A program made the position numbers and the translations under genes. A stretch of DNA of 64,000 nt, taken from NCBI RefSeq assembly GCF_014646075.1, contig NZ_BMMT01000009.1, forward strand, positions 124,001-188,000, written 5' to 3'. Numbering within the stretch: the first letter of the stretch is position 1; each line of letters starts with the position of its first letter. Shown piece after piece: positions 12,501 to 20,303 of the stretch. The notes under the pieces are model-generated. The model had not been told where the DNA came from. It made no database searches and was given only the letters and a program-made list of their open reading frames with translations. Source of the DNA: Saccharopolyspora thermophila (GTDB taxonomy: Bacteria > Actinomycetota > Actinomycetes > Mycobacteriales > Pseudonocardiaceae).

Positions 12501-13735
12501 GCCACCGGCTCGTCGTGGCGGAACAGCAGCAGCGCGATCGCCCCCGGCTCCACCGACGCCTCGGGCAGGTCCCCGGCGGGCCGGATCGACCATGGGCCGC
12601 TGCTGCGGGGTGCGGTGGGATCGCGCAGGTCGAGAAGGTGCCCGGCGCGGGAGAAGCACTCCACCGGGTCGCTGTCATCCAACGGCCGCACCGAGTCGAG
12701 CACGCGGCGCCCGGTGAGCAGCACCGAGCTGTCGAACACGACGGTGTCCACCCGGTCCAGCCGGCGCACCGCCTCGGGCCGCAGCACCAGCCCTCCGCGC
12801 CCGGAGAACGTGGCCGTGAGCTGCGCGGCGAACGCCTCCCGCCCGGACCTGGCCGCCCGCGGCACCCCGGCCACCAGCGCCGCCAGCGCGCGTTGCGGGC
12901 TGCGGGTGGTCGCCAGCACCGAGCCGTACCCGGCGAGCGCGAGACCGCCCAGGGTGCCCGCCACGCGCTCCACGGGCCCGTCGGGCAACCGGGTCGGTCG
13001 CGCCTCGGCGGCCACCGGCGCGCAGCGGTGCGTGGCCGACTGCTCCCACTGCAACCACGCCTGGTGGCGGGCGATCGCCTCGCGCGTGGCGCAGAACCGG
13101 TTGCCGAGGTCGGCCAGCACCGACAGCGGAGCACCCCCCAGGCCATGCGCGGCCGAACCGCCCACCGCGAGCACCATGTTGGCCCTCGAGCGGCCGAGTG
13201 TGGACTCCACGCCCGCGCGCAGCCACGGCACCGAGTCCACCAGGGACAGCACGGCCGGCACCAGCGGGGAGACCACCCGCACGGGCAGCAGGGCGCCGAG
13301 CGTGGCGTAGCCGAGGCCGAACAGGCTCACCGCGAGCGCGCCGACGTCGCGCAGCAGGGCGTCGGCGTTGCCGGGGTGTGTTTCGCCGTGCTCCGAGATC
13401 CCCTCGTCGGTCAGGCCGTACTCGGCCTCGACCGCGGCGATCACCTCCGCCAGCGCCGCGATGCCCAACCGCTTCGGGTCGTGGCCGACCACCACGCGCC
13501 CCAGCACGCCGTTGACCTCGGCGCTGTGCACGCCCTCGACCGCCAGCAGCCGCTGCTCCAGGTCACGCGCGGCGTCCTCGGTACCGGGACGGTGAATGCC
13601 CCGCACCTCCAGGTGGCTGCGCCGCCGCCCGCGCCACACCCGCCTCCCGGCCGGAGTGGTGGTCACGGACGCGATCGCGTCGCGGATCGGCGCGGCGATC
13701 GCAGCTGCCCTGGAGAGGAGACCCGCCAGCGGCAT
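9506..13735 (-). CDS. ctpI: CtpI-like giant P-type ATPase with a degenerate N-terminal half
   Basis: A 1409-residue membrane ATPase. The C-terminal half is a complete P-type pump: TGES (about 750), PEGLP (865-869), phosphorylation site DKTGTLT (908-914), KGAPE (1005), TGDH (1097) and TGDGAND (1167-1173), with six or more C-terminal membrane segments. The N-terminal half has an HMA-like fold (about 40-90) and what looks like a second, decayed pump: DSSVLLT (335-341) in place of DKTGTLT, and a later MQHEGAVVAVVSRTAHAALA stretch that mimics the hinge region without TGDGxND. This matches CtpI of mycobacteria in plan; the transported ion is unknown. A small membrane protein gene lies six bases upstream. 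Confidence 0.9.
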   Translation of the reverse strand: MPLAGLLSRAAAIAAPIRDAIASVTTTPAGRRVWRGRRRSHLEVRGIHRPGTEDAARDLEQRLLAVEGVHSAEVNGVLGRVVVGHDPKRLGIAALAEVIAAVEAEYGLTDEGISEHGETHPGNADALLRDVGALAVSLFGLGYATLGALLPVRVVSPLVPAVLSLVDSVPWLRAGVESTLGRSRANMVLAVGGSAAHGLGGAPLSVLADLGNRFCATREAIARHQAWLQWEQSATHRCAPVAAEARPTRLPDGPVERVAGTLGGLALAGYGSVLATTRSPQRALAALVAGVPRAARSGREAFAAQLTATFSGRGGLVLRPEAVRRLDRVDTVVFDSSVLLTGRRVLDSVRPLDDSDPVECFSRAGHLLDLRDPTAPRSSGPWSIRPAGDLPEASVEPGAIALLLFRHDEPVAVVSVVEELDPLAEALVAAASPSAFVAAAGEHLDERLGVDEVVPGDRLAQEVRRMQHEGAVVAVVSRTAHAALAAADVGIGLSEQDSDPWGADLLCPSADLVHLALLALAEARTASRRGALLSVAGSCLGAVLAVFGPARGAPARAALPLHAATFSALVLGTWSGLRVAKRGPPVPRERTPWHAMPAATVLAAFGSTERGRRLPEPRRRRPRAAGRAPLGVVAATVEGLVNPITPVLAAGAVASAAMGSLLDAVLIVGVLVVSAFVDGLQRVVTDRELAKLLDAEQLPARRRLDGGTEVVPADRLVPGDVVEVRAGDGVPADCRLLEVDGLEVDESALTGESLAVTKQMAATAAPVVADRACMLYQGTYVASGAGTAIVVATGAGTELGRTAQENPGRPGATGGVEARMRELTRQVLPLSAGAGVALFVVDLLRAVPLGQTLSRSVGLAVAAVPEGLPFVATLAELAAARRLSRRGVLVRAPATVEALGRVDALCFDKTGTLTQGRIALRRVSDGRTAQSTSDLDAAHREVVAAAVRASPRPDGEPLPHLTDRAVLDGARELGLPPAPPVLAELRFEPSRGFHAVRTHGLLSVKGAPEVVLDRCAFADPRERARVETEVERLALLGYRLLAVAERPDEPGTEVTESDVDGMRFVGLLGLADPVHPTAAEAVARLRRSGVDAIMITGDHPSTAEAIAAELGMLGDRQVLAGAELDELDDEQLAGELPKISVFARVSPAQKARIVQRLQAVGRVVAMTGDGANDVPAIGLAQVGVAFGSRATPAAREAADLVVSDDRIETLTDGIVEGRGMWMSVHDALSMLLGGNLGEIGYALGTGLLGRGAALNTRQLLVVNMFTDVLPAIAIAVRPPPDATPEKLLGEGPEASLGTALARDVYVRAAATAGAAGLAWALARPVSTTAQARTTGLVALVAAQLAQTLAVRGRTPLVLAAGFGSLLALAALVQTPVVSRFFGSSPLLPHQWGIALAAAVAAALVTALRR

Positions 13736-13741
13736 CGGACG

Positions 13742-14098
13742 TCAGGAGGGCTTCGCGGACCCCTGGCGGCGGGCCGACCGCTGCACCAGAGCGTTGCCCA
13801 CGCCGATGGCCAGCGCCACCGGCCACTCGATCACGCTGAACACCGCGGCGGCGGCCAGCCCGCCGTAGAACAACGCCTGGCCACCGGACGGCATCCACCC
13901 GCGCATCGCCTGGGTGGCGTGGGTGACGTCCTCCCCACGCGGCAGCGGGATCTGGTAGGTGTGCAACTGCGGGGTGAGGTAGGGGACCGGGATTGACGCG
14001 CCGTGCTGGACGCGTTTGGGGTTCGCCGCGCTCGTCGTCCGCCCGCCGTGCCGCGTGCGCTGCGCGGGATGCTGCCGTGCGCTCGTCGAGGTGGCCAT
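13742..14098 (-). CDS. Small membrane-associated protein, partner of the P-type ATPase
   Basis: 118 residues. The first half is basic and polar; the second has two hydrophobic stretches (ALFYGGLAAAAVFSVI and PVALAIGVGNALV, about 75-103) and a basic tail. I do not recognise a named family. Start ATG 14098 is behind GGGAG. Its stop is six bases before the ATPase start, so the two are cotranscribed, and it may be an accessory or regulatory subunit of the pump. Confidence 0.75.
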   Translation of the reverse strand: MATSTSARQHPAQRTRHGGRTTSAANPKRVQHGASIPVPYLTPQLHTYQIPLPRGEDVTHATQAMRGWMPSGGQALFYGGLAAAAVFSVIEWPVALAIGVGNALVQRSARRQGSAKPS

Positions 14099-14160
14099 CT
14101 CCGCTCCCTTCCCCCTCGGCCCGGCAGCGCGCCGGCGGCCGGGCGCGGCCCCTGATCCAC

Positions 14161-14173
14161 CCGGTATACCCGG
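14161..14173. promoter_or_regulatory. GGTATACC palindrome upstream of the ATPase operon
   Basis: CCGGTATACCCGG contains a perfect 8-bp palindrome (14163-14170) in the 77-base space between the chelatase gene stop and the small membrane gene. Pseudo-palindromes with GGGTAT/ATACCC cores are known for CsoR-type metal sensors; here the match is short and no sensor gene is nearby. Confidence 0.3.
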
Positions 14174-14175
14174 AG

Positions 14176-14865
14176 TCAGGCGGCGGAAACGTCGTCGCGC
14201 GCCGCGGCCAAATAGCGGCGGGCGATCAGCTCCAGCACGCGGGGGTGTGCCCCGATCGGCTCGGCGACTCCGGCCACCGGCAGCGCGGCCAACCGCCGGT
14301 GGAACAACCCGGGCGCCAGCAGGTACGGGGCGACGAAGTCGCCGGGCCGGCAGATCTGCTCGATCAGCGGCTGCGCGGCGGTGACGTGGCTGGGGCTGAG
14401 CCACTGCCCGCAGCGCCGCCCCAACTGCCGGGCCGCGGTGCGCACGTCGCCGAGCGCCCGCTCGTCGGACGATCCGGCAGCGGCGAACAGCACCCGCTGG
14501 CCGGGCTGCCACCCGGCGGCCACCAGGCGTTGCAGCATCGCCTCGGCGATCCGCGGGTCGGGGCCCAGGGGAGCGCAGGTGGTGACGTCCTCGCGGCCGG
14601 TCGCGGCGATCTGCTCGGGCAGGTCGATGCGCACGTGGTACCCGGCCGCCAGGAAGGCGGGCAGCGCGATCACCGGCCCGTCGATCCCGCGCAGCGCCTC
14701 CTCGACGGTGGGCCCGATGACGTCGACATAGGCGACGTGCACCGACACGCGCAGCCGCGCCGACACCGCGTCGGCGAGCTGCTCGACCACCAGCGGACCC
14801 GCAGGATCGCGGGTTCCGTGGGCCACCAGCAGCAGCGGGGTGCTCAGGGTTGCGGATCGGCGCAT
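14176..14865 (-). CDS. CbiX/SirB-like sirohydrochlorin chelatase
   Basis: A 229-residue two-repeat protein of the CbiX/SirB family, which inserts Fe2+ (or Co2+) into sirohydrochlorin to make sirohaem. The metal-site signature LLLVAHGTRDPAG opens the protein, followed by VHVAYVDVIGPTVEEAL and LPAFLAAGYHVRIDLPE, all typical. Its start overlaps the end of the HemD-fusion gene by 22 bases. Its place at the end of the nirBD operon fits a role in supplying sirohaem to NirB. The same pair (Rv0259c-Rv0260c next to narK3) is found in M. tuberculosis, from memory. Confidence 0.88.
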   Translation of the reverse strand: MRRSATLSTPLLLVAHGTRDPAGPLVVEQLADAVSARLRVSVHVAYVDVIGPTVEEALRGIDGPVIALPAFLAAGYHVRIDLPEQIAATGREDVTTCAPLGPDPRIAEAMLQRLVAAGWQPGQRVLFAAAGSSDERALGDVRTAARQLGRRCGQWLSPSHVTAAQPLIEQICRPGDFVAPYLLAPGLFHRRLAALPVAGVAEPIGAHPRVLELIARRYLAAARDDVSAA

Positions 14866-15986
14866 CGCGGCGCGTCCCCCATCGGTTCCAGCGGAAGTCG
14901 GTATCCGCGCTTGATCACGGTCTGCACGAGTTCCGGAGCGCCCAGCGCGGCCCGCAACCGGGCCACGGCCTGCTCCACGGCGTGCTCGTCGGCGGTGCCC
15001 CCGGAGCCGTTGATCGCCGCGGCCAGCTTCGGCCGCGACACCACGCGCCCGGGGCGTTCGGCCAGCACGCGCAGCAGTGTTCTGCCTTGCGGGGAAAGCG
15101 GTTTGACCACGCCGTCGACGACCGCGGCGTGCCCGCGCACCTGCAGCCGTCGACCACCGACCGGCAGGGTCGGCGCCCGTTGCGGCAGGGCGTCGCACAA
15201 CGCGCGCACCAGCGCGCCGATGCGGAACCGCGGCGGGATCACCGCGGGCACCCCGTGGTCGGCCAGCGGGGCATGCGTCACCGGCCCGACGCAGGCGGCC
15301 AGCACCGGGCCGCGCAGCGCCCTGATCAGCTCCTCCCGGCAGCGCAGCTCGGCGGCCAGCGCCAACATGCTGGCCGCCGCCGGGGCGCTGGTGAAGGTCA
15401 CCGCGTCGACCTCGGCGGCGCACACCGCCGCGATCACGTTCTCCAGCCCGGAGGGATCGGCGGGCGCGGTCCACCGGTAGACCGGAATCTCGATGACCTT
15501 CGCACCCGCGCAGTGCAACGCCTCGACGAAGTCCGGCAGCGGCTGGCCGTGCAACTGCACCGCGATCCGGACGCCGTCCAGCGGCTGTTCGAGCAGGTGC
15601 TCCAGCAGCTCCGCCGAGGACTCGGAGGCGGGCGACCACGGGTCGGGCAACCCGGCCGCCCGCACCGCGCCGCGGGCCTTGGGGCCGCGGGCCAGCAGCT
15701 GCGCGCCGCGCAACGCGTCGAGCAGGTCGCGGCCCAGACCCCAGCCCTCGGCCGCCTCGATCCAGCCGCGGAACCCGATGCCGGTGGTGGCCACCACCGC
15801 GTCCGGCGGACTGGAGACGCACTCCTCGCTGGCGCGGCGCAGCTCGGTGTCGTCGGCCAGCGGCAGGATCCGCAGGGCCGGGCCGTGCACCACGCGCGCG
15901 CCGCGCCGTTCCAGCAGGGTGGCGAGCTCGTCGGCCCGTCGCGCCGCGGTCACCGCGACCGTGTAACCAGCGAGTTCTTCGGTCAA
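14844..15986 (-). CDS. Uroporphyrinogen-III synthase fused to an OmpR-type winged-helix domain
   Basis: A 380-residue two-domain protein. Residues 1-270 form a HemD fold (VAVTAARRADELATLLERRG at the start, DAVTFTSAPAAASMLALA in the second lobe), which closes hydroxymethylbilane to uroporphyrinogen III. Residues about 285-370 are a winged-helix DNA-binding domain of the OmpR C-terminal type (PLSPQGRTLLRVLAERPGRV, VEQAVARLRAALG, LVQTVIKRGYRLPLE). The start is TTG, overlapping the nirD stop as TTGA, with GGAGG upstream. It could be enzyme, regulator of the nitrate operon, or both. A homologous fusion (Rv0260c) is annotated in mycobacteria, from memory. Confidence 0.9.
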   Translation of the reverse strand: MTEELAGYTVAVTAARRADELATLLERRGARVVHGPALRILPLADDTELRRASEECVSSPPDAVVATTGIGFRGWIEAAEGWGLGRDLLDALRGAQLLARGPKARGAVRAAGLPDPWSPASESSAELLEHLLEQPLDGVRIAVQLHGQPLPDFVEALHCAGAKVIEIPVYRWTAPADPSGLENVIAAVCAAEVDAVTFTSAPAAASMLALAAELRCREELIRALRGPVLAACVGPVTHAPLADHGVPAVIPPRFRIGALVRALCDALPQRAPTLPVGGRRLQVRGHAAVVDGVVKPLSPQGRTLLRVLAERPGRVVSRPKLAAAINGSGGTADEHAVEQAVARLRAALGAPELVQTVIKRGYRLPLEPMGDAPRCADPQP

Positions 15987-16306
15987 GGGACGGCGACCTC
16001 CACCACGTTGTCGCGCCGCCGTACCCGGTAGGTGGGCAACCGTGCGCCGGGATCATCCAGGCACTTCCCGGTGCGCAGCGAGAACACCTGCTTGAGCAGC
16101 GGCGAGGCCACCGTCGGCTCACCGGCGCGGTCGCCGACGATGCCGCGGCTGATCACCCCGGCCCCGAAGAACGGGTCGATGTTGCTCACCGCGAACAGCT
16201 CGTCGTCGCGGGTGCGAAACAGCGCCACGGCGTGCTCGCCCACCAGGGCGGGGACGCCGTACTCCGGCTGCAGCAGGTCGAATTCGCAGATCTGTTCCCA
16301 GTTCAC
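15983..16306 (-). CDS. nirD: Nitrite reductase small subunit
   Basis: 107 residues with the Rieske-like fold of NirD (ICEFDLLQPEYGVPALV, ALFRTRDDELFAVSNIDPFF, SPLLKQVFSLRTGKCLDDP). As in other NirD proteins, the CxH pairs that bind the Rieske cluster are absent, so it is structural or regulatory rather than a redox carrier. The GTG start sits behind AGGAGGTG (minus strand, about 16319-16312) and overlaps the nirB stop by four bases (GTGA). Confidence 0.95.
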   Translation of the reverse strand: MNWEQICEFDLLQPEYGVPALVGEHAVALFRTRDDELFAVSNIDPFFGAGVISRGIVGDRAGEPTVASPLLKQVFSLRTGKCLDDPGARLPTYRVRRRDNVVEVAVP

Positions 16307-18816
16307 GCGTGCACCTCCTGGACTCCAACGGTGGGCATGGGCAGCGACACCGGGCCCGGCCGGATCTGGCCGCGCTCCTGCACGAAGCTGATCGTCGGAT
16401 CCGGTGCCTCGGGAGCGTTGACGAACGACACGAAGCGGGCCAGCTTGGCGGGATCCCCGAGCACCCCGGCCCACTCGTCGCGGTAGCTGTCGACGTGCCG
16501 CTGCATGGCGGCCTCCAACTCCTCGGCGATGCCCAGCGAGTCCTCGACGATGACCTCGCGCAGGTGGTCGAGCCCGCCCTCCATCGCCTCGATCCACGCG
16601 GCGGTGCGCTGCAACCGGTCGGCGGTGCGCACGTAGAACATCAGGAACCGGTCGATCAGCCTGATCAGCTGCTCGTCGTCGAGGTCGGCGGCCAGCAGCT
16701 CGGCGTGCCGCGGGGTGAAGCCCCCGTTGCCACCGACGTAGAGGTTCCAGCCCTTGTCGGTGGCGATCACGCCGAAGTCCTTGCCGCGCGCCTCCGCGCA
16801 CTCGCGGGCGCACCCGGACACCCCGGCCTTGATCTTGTGCGGCGCCCGCAGCCCGCGGTAGCGCAGCTCCAGCCGGATGGCCATGCTCACCGAGTCCTGC
16901 ACCCCGTAGCGGCACCAGTCGTTGCCCACGCAGGACTTCACGGTGCGCAGCGCCTTGCCGTAGGCGTGGCCGGATTCGAACCCGGCGTCGACCAGCCGCC
17001 GCCAGATCGCCGGCAGCTGCTCCACCCGCGCGCCGAACAGGTCGATGCGCTGCCCGCCGGTGATCTTGGTGTAGAGGCCGAACTCCTTGGCCACCTCACC
17101 GAGCACGATGAGCTTGTCCGGGGTGATCTCCCCGCCGGGCACCCGCGGCACCACCGAGTAGGTGCCGTTGCGCTGCATGTTGGCCAGGTAGCGGTCGTTG
17201 GTGTCCTGCAGCGCGGCCTGCTCGCCGTCGAGGATGTGCCCGTGGCCCAGGCTGGCCAGGATGGAGGCCACCGCGGGCTTGCAGATGTCGCACCCGCGCC
17301 CGGAGCCGTACCTGCCGATCAGCTCGGAGAACGAGCCGATGCCGGTGGCCTGCACGATCTCGAACAGTTCGGCGCGGGACTGCGGGAAGTGCTCGCACAA
17401 CGCCTTGGAGGTGCTCACCCCGCACTCGCCGAGCAGGTTCTTCAGCATCGGCACACAGGAACCGCAGCTCGTCCCGGCCCGGGTGCACGCCTTGATGCCG
17501 GGCACGTCGGTCAGGCCATGCTCGGTGATCGCGGTGGTGATGTCCTGCTTGGTCACGTTGTTGCAGGAGCACACCGTGGCGTCAGCGGGCAGCGCCCCGG
17601 TGTCCACACCCGAACCGGCCGGCAACAGCAGCTGCTCGGGCGGGGCGGGCAGCTCCCGGCCGACCAGCGGCCGCAGCACCGAGTACGCGCTGGCATCGCC
17701 GACCAGCACACCGCCGAGCAGCACCCGTGCGTCGTCGCTGAGCACCAGCTTGGCGTAGGTGCCCGCGGCGTTGTTGGCGTAGACGACCTCCAGCGCGCCG
17801 TCGGTCTGCCCGTGGGCGTCGCCGAAGCTGGCCACGTCCACGCCCAGCAGCTTGAGTTTGGTGGACAGATCCGCGCCGGGGAAGGTGCCCTCGCCGAGCT
17901 CCAGCAGCTGCTCGGCGACGCCCTCGGCCATGCTGTAGCCGGGCGCGACCAGGCCGTAGCAGCGGCCGTCCACCGCGGCGCACTCGCCGATCGCCCAGAT
18001 GTGCTCCTGGCTGGTGCGGCAGCGCTCGTCGACCAGGAATCCGCCCCGCTCCCCGCGCGCCAGCCCGGCCAGCTCCGCCAGCTCGTCGCGCGGCCGGACG
18101 CCGGCGGAGAACACCACCAGATCGGTCTCGATCACCGTGCCGTCGGCGAGGGTGACGCTGCGGACCGCGCCTTCGCCGTTGATGGACTGCGTGGCCGCAC
18201 CACAGTGCACCACCAGCCCCAGGTCCTCGACCAGGCGGCCGAGCACCTGGCCGCCGCCCTCGTCGACCTGTAGCGGCATCAACCGGGGCGCCATCTCCAC
18301 GACGTGCGCCTGCATCCCCAGCAGCCGCAGGGCGTTGGCCGCCTCCAACCCGAGCAGACCACCGCCGATGACCACCCCGGGACGGCTCTCTTTCGCCGCG
18401 TCGCGGATCGCGTCGAGGTCCTCGATGGTGCGGTAGACGAAGCAGCCGTCGAGGTCGTGACCGGGCACCGGCGGCACGAACGGCCGCGACCCGGTGGCCA
18501 GCACCAGCGCGTCGTAGGACAGCACCAAACCGTCCGATGTGGACACCGTGCGTGCGGCGGGGTCGACACCGGTGACGGCGGTGCCCAGCCGCAGGTCCAC
18601 CAGCGGGTCGTCGAGCAGTTCGTGGCTGGTCAGGCTGAGGTCCTCGGCGCTCTTACCGTCCAGGTAGGACGACAGCGCCACCCGGTCGTAGGCGGGCCGG
18701 TTTTCCTCGGCCAGCACGGTGATCCGCCAGGCGCCGGCCTCGTCGCGCTCCCGGAGCGCCTCCACGAGGCGGTGTCCGACCATGCCGTGTCCGACGACGA
18801 CGAGCGTGCGGGTCAT
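16303..18816 (-). CDS. nirB: Assimilatory nitrite reductase large subunit
   Basis: An 837-residue NAD(P)H-nitrite reductase that makes ammonium. In order: FAD domain (VVVGHGMVGHRLVEAL), NAD(P)H site with GGGLLG at 151-156, a BFD-type [2Fe-2S] domain with C416, C418, C451 and C454 (CSCNNVTK, CGSC), a second BFD-like segment (about 480-525), and the sirohaem/[4Fe-4S] domain with C629, C635, C669 and C673 (SCVGNDWCRYG, GVSGCARECAEA). All cofactor ligands are intact. It overlaps the genes on both sides by four bases. Confidence 0.97.
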   Translation of the reverse strand: MTRTLVVVGHGMVGHRLVEALRERDEAGAWRITVLAEENRPAYDRVALSSYLDGKSAEDLSLTSHELLDDPLVDLRLGTAVTGVDPAARTVSTSDGLVLSYDALVLATGSRPFVPPVPGHDLDGCFVYRTIEDLDAIRDAAKESRPGVVIGGGLLGLEAANALRLLGMQAHVVEMAPRLMPLQVDEGGGQVLGRLVEDLGLVVHCGAATQSINGEGAVRSVTLADGTVIETDLVVFSAGVRPRDELAELAGLARGERGGFLVDERCRTSQEHIWAIGECAAVDGRCYGLVAPGYSMAEGVAEQLLELGEGTFPGADLSTKLKLLGVDVASFGDAHGQTDGALEVVYANNAAGTYAKLVLSDDARVLLGGVLVGDASAYSVLRPLVGRELPAPPEQLLLPAGSGVDTGALPADATVCSCNNVTKQDITTAITEHGLTDVPGIKACTRAGTSCGSCVPMLKNLLGECGVSTSKALCEHFPQSRAELFEIVQATGIGSFSELIGRYGSGRGCDICKPAVASILASLGHGHILDGEQAALQDTNDRYLANMQRNGTYSVVPRVPGGEITPDKLIVLGEVAKEFGLYTKITGGQRIDLFGARVEQLPAIWRRLVDAGFESGHAYGKALRTVKSCVGNDWCRYGVQDSVSMAIRLELRYRGLRAPHKIKAGVSGCARECAEARGKDFGVIATDKGWNLYVGGNGGFTPRHAELLAADLDDEQLIRLIDRFLMFYVRTADRLQRTAAWIEAMEGGLDHLREVIVEDSLGIAEELEAAMQRHVDSYRDEWAGVLGDPAKLARFVSFVNAPEAPDPTISFVQERGQIRPGPVSLPMPTVGVQEVHA

Positions 18817-20303
18817 GCCGCGCCCTCCCTTTCGTGATCAGTGCGGTTGGCCAGGGCCGCGCAGATGCGGCCGACGTCGTCGACGCACCCCCCGCAGCCG
18901 GTGGTCGCTCGGGTGGCCCCGGCCAGCTCCGGCACGGAGCGGGCTCCGCCCTGCCAGGCGGCGGTGAGGGCCTTCTTGGTGACGTTGTTGCAGCGGCAGA
19001 TCACCGCGTCGTCGGGCAGTTCGGCGGGCGCGCCCGGCATTGCGGCCGGGGTGCCCAGCAGCAGCGCCAACCGGTCCGCGGGCACCGGCAGGTCGCGGTC
19101 GTGAAGCTGGCTGACCGAGGCGATGGCCTCCGGGAGGCCGAACAGCACCGCGCCGATGATCCGCTCCTCGCGCAGCGCCAGCTTCGCGTAGCGGCCCCGC
19201 GCCGGGTCCGACAGCGTCACCACCTCGGCCTCGGCGCTGTCCAGCCCGTCGACCGAGCCGATCGAGACCAGGTCGATGCCGCGGGCCTTGAGCCGGGTGA
19301 CGGTGCGGGTGCCGCGGTAGCGCACGTCCTCGCCGGTGAGCACGGCGGCGAGGACGTCGGCCTGGTCCCACGCCGAGGCGATCAGCCCCGGGGTGTCGCC
19401 GTTGTGCTCGGCGCAGTCGCCGATGGCGTGGATGCGCGGGTCGGCGGTGCGCAGCTGGTCGTCGACGACGACGCCGCGCCGCACCGGCAGCCCGGCCCGC
19501 ACCGCCAGCCCGGTCTCGGGCACCACCCCGGTGCAGGCCACGACCAGCTCTGCCGGGACCACGTCACTGTTGTCCAGGATCAGACGCCCGGGCCGGTAGG
19601 CGGTCGCGCGGCGTCCCAGCCGCAGCTCGACGCCGAGCTTGCCGAGCCGCTCGGCCAGCAGCCGCCCGCCGGCCGGGTCCACCTGCCGGTCCATCGGGTA
19701 GGGCTTCGGGTGCACCAAGGTGACCCGGTGCCCGCGCGCCAGCAGCGCCCGGGCGGCCTCGACGCCGAGGATCCCGCCGCCCAGCACCGCCAGCGGCCCG
19801 GCCACGTCGTCGAACCGGCGGCAGTCGGCCAGCGTGCGCAGCGGCTGCAGGTGCTCGGCGCGTAACCCGGTGATCTCCGGCAGCGTCGGGCGCGCCCCGG
19901 TCGCCAGCACCAGCACGTCGTACTCGTGCTCGGTGCCGGTGTCGGTGCGTACGACCCGGCGGCGCCGGTCGATCTCGGTGGCGGTGACCCGCAGCCGCAC
20001 CTCGGCGTCCACGTCGGGCAGCGCCACGGTCTCGGGGCTCAGCGTGCGGTCCAGCACCGCCCCCAGCAGCACCCGGTTGTAGGCGGGCTGCTCCTCGCGG
20101 CCCAGCACGGTGATGGACCCGGTGTGCCCGTGCGCGCGCAGCCGCTCGACGAGCCGGTGCGCGGCGGGCCCGTTGCCGACCACCACGATCCGGCCCGCAC
20201 CCGCCGGTCGGAGCACAGTGGTGCCCATGCGGCCTCCGCTGTGCCTCTGCGGGGCAGCCGCACCCGGTCGGCCGCCACGAGCAGGGCGGCGGGTGTTACT
20301 CAT
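18813..20303 (-). CDS. NasC-like FAD/NAD(P)H oxidoreductase with a [2Fe-2S] BFD domain
   Basis: 496 residues. An FAD domain (IVVVGNGPAAHRLVERLRAHG, a few residues shown here only as its GNGPAAH core, about 43-49), an NAD(P)H site (AVLGGGILGVEAARALLARG) and a C-terminal BFD cluster domain (VICRCNNVTK ... TGCGGCVDDVGRIC). It most likely passes electrons from NAD(P)H to the nitrate reductase NasA encoded upstream, which itself lacks a BFD domain. ATG 20303 overlaps the nasA stop (ATGA); a second good start with GGAGG lies at 20228. Confidence 0.9.
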   Translation of the reverse strand: MSNTRRPARGGRPGAAAPQRHSGGRMGTTVLRPAGAGRIVVVGNGPAAHRLVERLRAHGHTGSITVLGREEQPAYNRVLLGAVLDRTLSPETVALPDVDAEVRLRVTATEIDRRRRVVRTDTGTEHEYDVLVLATGARPTLPEITGLRAEHLQPLRTLADCRRFDDVAGPLAVLGGGILGVEAARALLARGHRVTLVHPKPYPMDRQVDPAGGRLLAERLGKLGVELRLGRRATAYRPGRLILDNSDVVPAELVVACTGVVPETGLAVRAGLPVRRGVVVDDQLRTADPRIHAIGDCAEHNGDTPGLIASAWDQADVLAAVLTGEDVRYRGTRTVTRLKARGIDLVSIGSVDGLDSAEAEVVTLSDPARGRYAKLALREERIIGAVLFGLPEAIASVSQLHDRDLPVPADRLALLLGTPAAMPGAPAELPDDAVICRCNNVTKKALTAAWQGGARSVPELAGATRATTGCGGCVDDVGRICAALANRTDHEREGAA

